DNA of 14,423 nucleotides from Zancudomyces culisetae (lineage: Eukaryota; Kickxellomycota; Harpellomycetes; Harpellales; Legeriomycetaceae): positions 1 through 14,423 of the forward strand of contig LSSK01001217.1 in NCBI GenBank assembly GCA_001969505.1, written 5' to 3'. This document shows positions 7,191 to 14,423 of the stretch, one piece after another. The stretch's first letter is position 1, and every line of letters begins with the position of its first letter. The position numbers and the translations under genes were made by a program. Under the pieces are notes generated by a model. That model was given only the letters and a program-made list of their open reading frames with translations, ran no database searches and was not told the DNA's origin.

Positions 7191-9212
7191 TTAGCTGTCA
7201 GTTATCATATACATGGTTATATTGGGAAAATCATCGGAGGTTTGGTCATGCAGATATGGGGCGGATTTTTTTTTGTTTACTGAAAGCCGAGGAATGATAT
7301 TATATCCAGTAGCATGGTAAGTTTCAACAATATAACGTCTTAGTATCAGACAGTTTACAATTCGCTCGCACTCTAAGCGAGAAAACTTTTTCTTGTTTAC
7401 AGGAATTTCAACAAAGGCACAACTGTCAGTGAGTGGCTTTACATGAGGGGTGAAGTTCTTATGGGCAGAACTGCCTAGCCACACATCCACAAGCTGTATG
7501 AAGGTGGGTGAAGAATTGGCATTGGATCCAAGCACGTAAACCAGATTGATAACTGTAGCGGCCTCGGTTGTAATATCCCTAGAAAGTACAGAGCGCGAGA
7601 TGGACGAATTCTTGTGAGTTTCATACCGCAGTTCACATATATCACATGTATTGCACATTTTTTCGCTCATAGTAGAGCCAGAGCTGACCGAGTTGAGAGT
7701 GCCAAAGTAGTTCTCAAACCACAACTTTCTACAGTTTGCCACCTGTTCGCAATACTCAACCATTCTCCAGCTCTTCACCACCACCTCGCTGATGCCACTT
7801 CCCACGCCCATGGTGGTTAGTTTACTTGCATCTGTTGGTTTGTAGAATAGCACGCACGTGGCTGGATTTCCATCCCTCCCTGCTCTTCCTGATTCTTGGT
7901 AATATGCCTCTGGAGATTTGGAGGCGTAGCTATGAATCACAAATCTGACTCCAGGTTCATGAATGCCCATCCCAAATGCTATTGTTGCTATTATAACCTT
8001 GATATCCCCAAGCTTCCACCGTTTATGTGTGTTTCGTTTGTTTACTTCGGGAATTTCCGAATGATAGTATCCTACCGTTATTGCTTTTCCATGCACTTGG
8101 CTTCCGTTGATCGCTCTGTAGATATCTTCTGTTTCCTTAATCGTTCTACAATATATTATACCCTTTTCGTTTGGGTGATTCTCCAAAATCCAGCTAATTA
8201 TTTTTTCAACTTGCTTAGCCAAGCTATTTGGCTTTAGTAAAACTTGGTATCTTAAATTGCTTCTCCAAATCGGGTTTTTAAGAACTAGCGTTCCTCTGAT
8301 ATCGTCTTTAGTATTTTCATTTTCTAGTAATGTTGTAGGCTTTGCAAGGCTGAGTATCTCAATTACCGAATTTAATACAGGAATAGTACACGTGGCTGTA
8401 AGAGCCATAATTGGGATTTTCGGGAATAGCATCTTCAACAGGCCCAACCGCTTATAATCTGGTCGGAAATCGTGCCCAAACTCTGAGCAGCAGTGACACT
8501 CGTCGATTACAAACGCCGTTATCTTATTGTTTTTATACAACTCTTTCAGCACCCCCGTCAACTCTTTACTTTTCGATAGTCTTTCTGGAGTGAGATACAC
8601 CATTTTATATCCAACATTGTTCCCCCCTGAGCTGCCCTCGGCATTTTCTCCCTCACTTTCATATATTTGTCCTATAGCAAACTGCTTCAAATATTTTATA
8701 ATTTCTTTGTTTTGTGACGCAGGATTGGCCGAGGTTAACCCTACAGCTTTTATACCGATTTTGTCTAATTCATAGATTTGATCCTGTATCAATGAAAGTA
8801 GAGGCGACACCACAAAAACAATTCCGGTTGAAATTGTCGCTACCAACTGGTAGCACAAAGATTTTCCTCCACCAGTAGGCATTATCACAAATACATCTCT
8901 CCCATCTAATACTGCGTTCATTGCTTGCAGTTGATTGAATTTCCATGTTTTTACTCTAAACACATCTTTTGCTGTATCACTTAGTGTTTTCGACCAACTA
9001 AACTCAGTTTCTGCATAATATGTTTCTAAGCTCACACTGTTTCCGTCTTCGCTAGCTTGTTTTATTAAATATAACATATCCAGCTGCTCCTGCCTCCTCT
9101 CCTCGAGCCTTTCTTTTTGTCTTTTCAGCTCCTCTATTTGCTGATCTATTTCTAAAATCTTCTCATCTATTTCGCTAACATGCTCTTGTACTCTAGTTAT
9201 TTCATCCGCCAT
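7191..9212 (-). CDS. RECQL1: RECQ1-type ATP-dependent DNA helicase, intronless
   Basis: A 3'-5' superfamily 2 DNA helicase of the RecQ family, acting in the nucleus on forks and recombination intermediates; 673 residues (human RECQ1 has 649). Domains in order: N-terminal charged coiled coil (about 1-50); FSWS leader (71-74) as in human RECQ1; motif 0 FNQLQ (92-96); Walker A TGGGKS (113-118); DECH box (237-240); FGHDFRPDYK (245-254); motif III LTAT (271-274); motif V IATIAFGMGIH (408-418); motif VI QESGRAGRDG (439-448); zinc-binding cysteines Cys494, Cys520, Cys523, Cys526; then a winged-helix region (about 545-640). No HRDC domain follows, which matches RECQ1 rather than BLM/Sgs1. The coiled coil and the DFRPDYK region favour RECQ1 over RECQ4 or RECQ5. 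Odd points: the zinc motif has longer Cys1-Cys2 spacing than human RECQ1, and there is a Gly/Ser/Asn-rich insert at about 186-200. Start: first ATG, directly before the coiled coil. Confidence 0.92.
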   Translation of the reverse strand: MADEITRVQEHVSEIDEKILEIDQQIEELKRQKERLEERRQEQLDMLYLIKQASEDGNSVSLETYYAETEFSWSKTLSDTAKDVFRVKTWKFNQLQAMNAVLDGRDVFVIMPTGGGKSLCYQLVATISTGIVFVVSPLLSLIQDQIYELDKIGIKAVGLTSANPASQNKEIIKYLKQFAIGQIYESEGENAEGSSGGNNVGYKMVYLTPERLSKSKELTGVLKELYKNNKITAFVIDECHCCSEFGHDFRPDYKRLGLLKMLFPKIPIMALTATCTIPVLNSVIEILSLAKPTTLLENENTKDDIRGTLVLKNPIWRSNLRYQVLLKPNSLAKQVEKIISWILENHPNEKGIIYCRTIKETEDIYRAINGSQVHGKAITVGYYHSEIPEVNKRNTHKRWKLGDIKVIIATIAFGMGIHEPGVRFVIHSYASKSPEAYYQESGRAGRDGNPATCVLFYKPTDASKLTTMGVGSGISEVVVKSWRMVEYCEQVANCRKLWFENYFGTLNSVSSGSTMSEKMCNTCDICELRYETHKNSSISRSVLSRDITTEAATVINLVYVLGSNANSSPTFIQLVDVWLGSSAHKNFTPHVKPLTDSCAFVEIPVNKKKFSRLECERIVNCLILRRYIVETYHATGYNIIPRLSVNKKKSAPYLHDQTSDDFPNITMYMITDS

Positions 9213-10439
9213 GATTCCAGCTTTCGATTCTGATATGAAGAATGGGGCAAAAGTTAACTGTAGATTTAAATATAAACAATCAAATCATGCATCAGTGTTG
9301 ACAAGTTGACATTTTGACTTTTGTGATATTTTTTTAGGTTATGAGCCAAATCATTAAGCGTAAATTGATTTGTTGAAATCGGAAATCAAACTAAAAAAAA
9401 AACCGCCAAATAGAGATATGATTCGAGTTTAATTGGAAAAGGTTTATCAATGCATCACTAGAAAGCAAATCGCAAGTATATTTGTTATTAAACGGTGGGT
9501 AATGGCAGGACATTAACAAACAACACGATTTGTGGGCGAGATAGGGAAGTTACAGCAGAGTTTTGAATACTTTTCCCACACCCCTTAATATTTGTACCTG
9601 CAAAGCATTTATTGCACTTCCCGATATTTCCTGTCAAAAACTTTAGCAATACAAAAAAAACCAACACACACCACATGTGAATAGGAGCTACTAAACTACT
9701 CTATAATGAGAAAAGCTTACCATCGACCACCAGAGATGAATCTTTGCTGCTCAGATTTAAAATTAGTGTGGCCACTAATTATAACCCTGAACGCGAAAGC
9801 GAGGGTAGTACTGGTGACATGTCTGGTGTTGTAACCTTCTTTACTTTCAGCCTGGAAACCTGCTCTGGAAAAGCGGATTAATCACAAGATTCCATTTTTC
9901 TTTGTTATCTTTGGTCAATGGATTGTCCTGAGCCTTCTAAAACAGCTAATAGTCACATTGGATTTTTGTTGCTTGGATGTGGTTGTATGAAAAAATTTTA
10001 ATCAACTTTTGTGATGACATATGATTTGCTCGCTTTAAATACCCATTTTTCCACTGGAATTCCCAATTCTCAATTCTTAATTCCCAATTCTCAGTGTATA
10101 AAGCCAATTTTTATCTTTTCATTTTTGCACTTTCGTTTTGCCTAGAAAGTAAAAAAAAAATCGTAAATTATTTAAGAAAAGGTTTCTTGACCTGTGTTTA
10201 GTAGACAATTATAAACCAAGTTCTCTTTAACGAGGGCTTCAACATATTTTTTTTATAAGCTTGGCTAGATTTTGACTAGAAGGTTTACTTACAGCTAGCC
10301 CCAACTTATATTGCTATTACTAACAAGCTACTTAGTTGTGCGTTGTGCTTCTTGGCAAAAAAAAACTAGGCTACTTACTAATTAAATAAGCAGCAAAGCA
10401 AGGACAACGAATATTGCCAACACCAGTAGAAACGAAAAC
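9213..10439. promoter_or_regulatory. Divergent promoter region between RECQ1 and MCP2
   Basis: About 1.2 kb of AT-rich DNA between two divergently transcribed genes, so both promoters lie here. It includes several poly-A/T runs, a weak inverted repeat TTGATTT/AAATCAA (9365-9371 and 9383-9389), and the direct repeat at 10058-10093. The 62-codon minus frame at 9488-9676 has no recognisable content. No tRNA B-box, splice-linked exon or other gene was convincing. The MCP2 start has a fair context, an A at position -3 and GCG after the ATG. Confidence 0.5.
10058..10093. repeat. Short direct repeat, AATTCCCAATTCTCA x2
   Basis: Two identical 15-nt copies (10058-10072 and 10079-10093) are separated by six nt (ATTCTT) that resemble part of the unit, giving a small AATTC-rich array. 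It lies about 350 nt upstream of the MCP2 start in the divergent promoter region. It is most likely a slippage-derived microsatellite. A paired binding site is possible but unsupported. Confidence 0.7.
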
Positions 10440-12494
10440 ATGGCGCTTTTTAGAGTTATAAATGGCAAAAGCATATTCAGAATTTCCAACAGACTGCTTG
10501 GGCAGGGAAATGAAAGACAAGCATATGAGAATTTAGGGAAATTCCGCTATGTGCTGCATAGAAAGGCGGCAAATGGAAAATCCTTTTTCAGTACTACCGC
10601 ACAAACTACAACTAAAGCCGTAAAAAAGGCAAAAACGTCTAAATTCAAGGTTGTTGTGGGCACAATGGGCATAACAATGTGCATGGGGTACTTGTATGAC
10701 GAATACTATCTTTATAGTGCAATTAAAAGGTCATTAAGAACCGCGTTCTATACAATGTCAGTGATAGCTGACTACTACTTTAATTTTAATGAAGGTAAAA
10801 CAAAAGAAGAGTTGGAAGCACTGCACGAAAGAACAGCAAGAAAAATATATCATGTGTGTAAGGAAAATGGGGGTCTTTACATCAAATTTGGGCAGGCAAT
10901 TGCACTGCAGGGAACGGTGTTGCCACCTCAGTTCCAGAAGTATCTAAGTTTGCTATTTGACAAGGCACCAAATATTACTAGAAAGGAGTTGGAGTTTGTG
11001 CTAAATAGAAGCTTTGATTACAATGTGCTTGAAGACTTTGAAGAATTCAGCTATGAACCAGTGGCTTCAGCGTCAATAGCACAGGTACATAAGATAAAAG
11101 TAAAAGATACCGGCGAATACCTTGCATTGAAGGTACAAAAGCCAGCTATCGAGAAGCAGATATGGTATGATATGCTCGTCTATAGAAACTGGTGCAGACT
11201 ACTGGAATGGAGGTATGAATTTCCACTGACTTGGAGCTTGGAATATGCAGAAAAGCATTTCCGAATGGAAACTGACTTTATTCAAGAGGCTAAAAACGCC
11301 GAGCTAGCTGCAAAAGTACTGGCCACTGATCGAGAGCTGGCAAAAAACGTCAAGATTCCAAAGGTGAACTGGAAGTACACAAACAGAATGGTTATCGCGG
11401 CAGAGTGGATTGACGGGTTGAGCCTGGTGAAGCCAGAAGCGGTTATAGAAACAGGAATTAATGTGACCAAATTGGTTGATCTTGTTGTAAATTCCTTTGC
11501 ACAACAGTTGTTTTTGTCGGGACACTTGCATGGAGACCCACACCCAGGAAATTTGATGGTACAGCTCACATCTTTGAAAGATGGCAGCGGGGTTGATGGA
11601 AAACCAAAGAAGGTTCGAAATAGCAACGACTTTAAACTTGTATTACTGGATCATGGGCTATATATTCACGAGTCGGAAAGATTCCGTATTCAGCATGCAA
11701 AGTTCTGGAAATCAATATTTTTACAGGATACCGAGACAACAAGGGAGATTGCGAAATTATGGGGAATCCAAAATTCCGATTTTTTGTCGTCCATGATACT
11801 TTTCCGTCCGCCGATTGGAAAAATGACTGGAAGACGTGGTTCAAGCTCAACGAATGGCATACATGGGCACATAAGTGGCCAGGAATCAGAGCGCAAGGAC
11901 GCTCCTGAAGGAGATCTGATAGAAAATACCGAGTTTGAGCGACAGATGCGATCAAAAAGACTTGCAATGGACTTCTTTTCCGATTCATCGAAACTTCCGC
12001 CCGAATTGATGTTTGTGATGCGAAACATGAGCATGGTAAGGTCAATAAACAAGTCATTTGGAAGCCCAGTGAACCGAATCAAGATCATGGCAGACTATGC
12101 TGCAGTTGGATCTACTATGAAACACTCATTATTCTATACCGAACGAGCTGTTCCCTCCTACTTTGAAGAAGATTCTGAAATTGCAAGAAAGGCCAAGCTT
12201 TTTAATGTTAATGAGCGCTTTGAGAGCAAAATCATAAAGGGTATATGGGGCTATTTGACTTCAAACTTCTCGATGTTGAGATACAAGTTATCATTGTTTC
12301 TACTAGATTCCGTATTTTATTTCCATTACTATGCCTCGTTCGTGTCAGCTTGGATTCAAGGAGAAGACATGGCAACATTTAGAAATTCAGCCACGTCTAG
12401 AGGTAATTTCGAGGTAGTTATGGACCAAACTATGGCTGAAAGATTAGAAAAACGGTTGGGCTATAAAATCGATCCCAATTTATTTAATGCGTAA
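10440..12494 (+). CDS. MCP2: Mitochondrial ABC1/UbiB-family atypical kinase (Mcp2/Cqd2, ADCK1-like), intronless
   Basis: An atypical protein-kinase-like ATPase of the UbiB family; yeast Mcp2/Cqd2 sits at the mitochondrial inner membrane and affects coenzyme Q distribution and lipid homeostasis. The protein has 684 residues. The N-terminus (about 1-65) is rich in Arg/Lys/Ser with few acidic residues, as in a mitochondrial targeting sequence. A transmembrane segment follows at about 70-86. Family motifs: KFGQ (149-152, the KxGQ motif), SASIAQVH (210-217, the Ala-rich-loop equivalent), ALKVQKP with Lys231, ExD Glu277/Asp279, catalytic HGDPHPGN (364-371) and metal-binding LLDHGLY (402-408, DHG in place of DFG). 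DHG and the YDEYYLY region resemble ADCK1/Mcp2 more than Coq8. Residues about 459-500 form a Gly/Ser-rich insert, probably a disordered loop. All catalytic residues are kept. An AATAAA near 12577 may be the polyadenylation signal. Confidence 0.9.
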   Translation: MALFRVINGKSIFRISNRLLGQGNERQAYENLGKFRYVLHRKAANGKSFFSTTAQTTTKAVKKAKTSKFKVVVGTMGITMCMGYLYDEYYLYSAIKRSLRTAFYTMSVIADYYFNFNEGKTKEELEALHERTARKIYHVCKENGGLYIKFGQAIALQGTVLPPQFQKYLSLLFDKAPNITRKELEFVLNRSFDYNVLEDFEEFSYEPVASASIAQVHKIKVKDTGEYLALKVQKPAIEKQIWYDMLVYRNWCRLLEWRYEFPLTWSLEYAEKHFRMETDFIQEAKNAELAAKVLATDRELAKNVKIPKVNWKYTNRMVIAAEWIDGLSLVKPEAVIETGINVTKLVDLVVNSFAQQLFLSGHLHGDPHPGNLMVQLTSLKDGSGVDGKPKKVRNSNDFKLVLLDHGLYIHESERFRIQHAKFWKSIFLQDTETTREIAKLWGIQNSDFLSSMILFRPPIGKMTGRRGSSSTNGIHGHISGQESERKDAPEGDLIENTEFERQMRSKRLAMDFFSDSSKLPPELMFVMRNMSMVRSINKSFGSPVNRIKIMADYAAVGSTMKHSLFYTERAVPSYFEEDSEIARKAKLFNVNERFESKIIKGIWGYLTSNFSMLRYKLSLFLLDSVFYFHYYASFVSAWIQGEDMATFRNSATSRGNFEVVMDQTMAERLEKRLGYKIDPNLFNA

Positions 12495-12716
12495 AATAGA
12501 CATTTCTATTGTTCAGCTTTAGATACACCAAAAGCAAAGAAAATAATTTTAGAGTTCAAGAATTAGAGACCATATTAATAAAAACAGCTAAATAATGCTA
12601 AAACATGAAGATGAGTGCGTAGGTTGTAGGTTTCTTTGTCAAGCATTCTAGAGCTGAACCAGTTTCGCTCAGCTGCTAATTAATTTGTAGCAAATCAAAT
12701 CAGTCCAATGTGATTT

Positions 12717-14423
12717 CTAGGCTTTATATGCGTCTATGATCTCGGTTAACATTGAAGCGGCATCATTGTACCCAGAGCTGTTCGTAAATAGTTCATTTTT
12801 TGTAATCGAGAGATAGTTTTGCGAAAAGTAGTTGAAAACGTCCATTTCCCCAACCACACTGACTACATCTGACTCAGAAACTTGCAAGTAGCCAAAAAGG
12901 GCCACCAGGCAGTCGGCCATAATTCCAAATGATATTGTGCAAAGTAACTGGGTGGATTTTTCGAAATCGGTGTTCAATATCACATCGGTAATGTCACACA
13001 CTATTTCGAGCTTATCTTCAAACTCTGGGCCATTCTGTGTACTATGTTGGGACAGAACACTTTTAGTCACCAGGTACTTAGCCATGTTACACAGCACTTT
13101 ACCATATATACACCCGTAATACAAATATTTTACATTATCTTGATGGCCCACTTGCAATCTAATGGGCTTTTCCAGAAATATCTTTTCCAAGGTTTCCACT
13201 AGTACCAAAGGTTTTTTGTTTCCGTTATGTGTGGACAAGACATTAAGAAAATCGTTGGATGTGTTATGGTTCGAATCGTTTTCCATTTTCAACGCATTTT
13301 CCAAAACGTCACCCAGCAGCTTGACAGTCGAAATAACTGTGATTTCATCACTCGCACTCGCTTTTGATTGTAGAAAGGTGCACAGTTTTTCAACACTTTT
13401 CTCATCCAACGCCGAAAAATCCATAGAACTGTTGTTGGAAAGTTGAGCATTATTTAGCAAGTCAAGTTGCAAGCTATCTTTGATCTCTCCAATCAAAGAA
13501 TCAACTCCATTGTTGATAAGGCTACTGGATTCTTTAAAATATTCTTGGTACATGGCATCAGATTTGTTACTTAGCAGCCTATCGCAGATACTGAGATATT
13601 CTCTTTTGCCCCCTACAAGTAGTATTTGCACTTCTGGTTTGGTTTCTCGGCTTATAATCGAGTAGAGATAAGAATTTAGCATAGAACTGGCAGTATCTTC
13701 AGACGTAGAGTAATTCACGCCTCCCAAGAAAAAGGCCGCTGTATCCTTTACGCTGTCATCAATTCCAACTAGTTCGGAAATTCTCTCATTTCTACTGTCG
13801 ATCTCATACACATTGATTTTGTGCCTTTTTAGTAAATCCACACTTTCCTTGATCCTTTTCACCTCATCTGTATTACTACCGTTCTTTCCGCACGGAAGAA
13901 TTATAAAATCATTTTTATTCTTAATATCCTTTTGGATCTGTTCTACTATTCTCATATCCTTTTGATCACTCGTATTATTTGCAACCTGGGTAGAATATAG
14001 ACCTACACCTCCAGAACTGGTCAAGTTATTGTTTTGCATCGGCAAACTTCTAGCCGTTCTGCCGAAAAAAGTCTCGACAAGTGGTGAAAGCGTTTGTCCC
14101 AGCTCAGTTGACAAAAAATCTGAAGGCAGAGAAGATATATGGCTCGGTATTTGCTTTCCAGTGAGCATGCTTACTAACTCTTGTGAAAAAGTGTTGCAGT
14201 TGTTATCAAACAAATGGTACTTATCCGCTGTCCAATATCCCTGGAGATCGTCGATATAATCAAGCAAATCCTCTTCAGATACTTCAGTTATCCCCATATC
14301 TATAACCTCTACAGGTGTACCGTGTACGGTTGTACCTGGGTATGAAACCATTATTCCCTGACCAAAGTATATTTCTCTACCGTGTACAACTACAGAGGTG
14401 TGCCATATTCCATCTAATAAATA
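12717..14423 (-). CDS. PPPDE/DeSI-type isopeptidase with long C-terminal extension (5' end outside window)
   Basis: A probable papain-like cysteine isopeptidase of the DeSI (desumoylating) family; 568 codons lie in the window and the frame stays open to the edge, so the N-terminal part of the fold is missing. Upstream of the in-frame Met at 14351 the frame reads YLLDGIWHTSVVVHGREIYF, containing the catalytic His of the IWHTS motif, so that Met is not the start. The catalytic Cys is in NNCNTFS (fragment residue 76), followed by LTGKQIPSHISSLPSDFLST, very close to human DESI1. After about residue 120 comes a Gly/Asn/Ser linker, then an alpha/beta segment (about 172-254, NDFIILPCG to FFLGGVNYS) that may be a thioredoxin-like fold without a CxxC pair. 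A mostly helical C-terminus (about 354-568) could be a divergent PUL or ARM-like domain; fungal PPPDE-thioredoxin-PUL fusions exist. The fold calls beyond PPPDE are inference. It converges with MCP2, stops 222 nt apart. Confidence 0.85.
   Translation of the reverse strand, partial: YLLDGIWHTSVVVHGREIYFGQGIMVSYPGTTVHGTPVEVIDMGITEVSEEDLLDYIDDLQGYWTADKYHLFDNNCNTFSQELVSMLTGKQIPSHISSLPSDFLSTELGQTLSPLVETFFGRTARSLPMQNNNLTSSGGVGLYSTQVANNTSDQKDMRIVEQIQKDIKNKNDFIILPCGKNGSNTDEVKRIKESVDLLKRHKINVYEIDSRNERISELVGIDDSVKDTAAFFLGGVNYSTSEDTASSMLNSYLYSIISRETKPEVQILLVGGKREYLSICDRLLSNKSDAMYQEYFKESSSLINNGVDSLIGEIKDSLQLDLLNNAQLSNNSSMDFSALDEKSVEKLCTFLQSKASASDEITVISTVKLLGDVLENALKMENDSNHNTSNDFLNVLSTHNGNKKPLVLVETLEKIFLEKPIRLQVGHQDNVKYLYYGCIYGKVLCNMAKYLVTKSVLSQHSTQNGPEFEDKLEIVCDITDVILNTDFEKSTQLLCTISFGIMADCLVALFGYLQVSESDVVSVVGEMDVFNYFSQNYLSITKNELFTNSSGYNDAASMLTEIIDAYKA

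Noticed and set aside
7614-8775. Several plus-strand frames over RECQ1
   Set aside because: All are antisense shadows of the helicase gene.
9488-9676. 62-codon minus-strand frame with several Cys/Gly residues
   Set aside because: Looked briefly like a zinc-binding peptide, but spacing is irregular and there is no sign of conserved motif or exon linkage.
11282-12088. Antisense frames of 79-141 codons over MCP2
   Set aside because: Shadows of the strongly supported MCP2 coding frame on the other strand.
13255-13285. GGTTCGAATC resembling a tRNA B-box
   Set aside because: It lies inside the DeSI coding frame, and no A-box or cloverleaf can be formed around it.

Overview
The window looks like nuclear DNA of a fungus. 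Genes are split by short introns, mostly about 60-140 nt, with GTA donors and TAG acceptors. Intergenic DNA is AT-rich, the standard genetic code reads through every gene, and the proteins are typical eukaryotic housekeeping products (a Cab2-type PPCS, the clamp-loader subunit Rfc5, a mitochondrial Mcp2/Cqd2-type kinase). A RECQ1-type helicase with its N-terminal coiled coil is, to my knowledge, missing from the usual ascomycete yeasts. That points to an early-diverging fungal lineage or a basidiomycete, but the lineage is an inference.

Layout: CAB2 (minus, 55-1171, one intron); a 0.9 kb gap with a possible unassigned minus-strand exon; a four-intron O6-alkylguanine-DNA alkyltransferase (plus, 2075-3019); a 1 kb gap with a possible decayed reading frame; a DUF4112 membrane protein (plus, 4029-4817, one intron); RFC5 (minus, 5201-6807, five introns), reassembled here from six exons; a 380 nt spacer with a strong inverted repeat; intronless RECQ1 (minus, 7191-9212); a 1.2 kb divergent promoter region; intronless MCP2/CQD2 (plus, 10440-12494); and a DeSI/PPPDE isopeptidase with a long C-terminal extension (minus, 12717 to beyond the window end).

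Three genes serve genome maintenance (MGT1, RFC5, RECQ1). The others serve coenzyme A synthesis (CAB2), mitochondrial quinone/lipid homeostasis (MCP2), and probably removal of SUMO or ubiquitin (DeSI). Each gene appears to have its own promoter and nothing suggests operon-like coupling. I found no mobile element, CRISPR array, rRNA or tRNA. I did not find a convincing new multi-gene system. The best leads are the uniform TAG acceptor use with upstream CAGs skipped, the extended DeSI protein, and the two intergenic frames.
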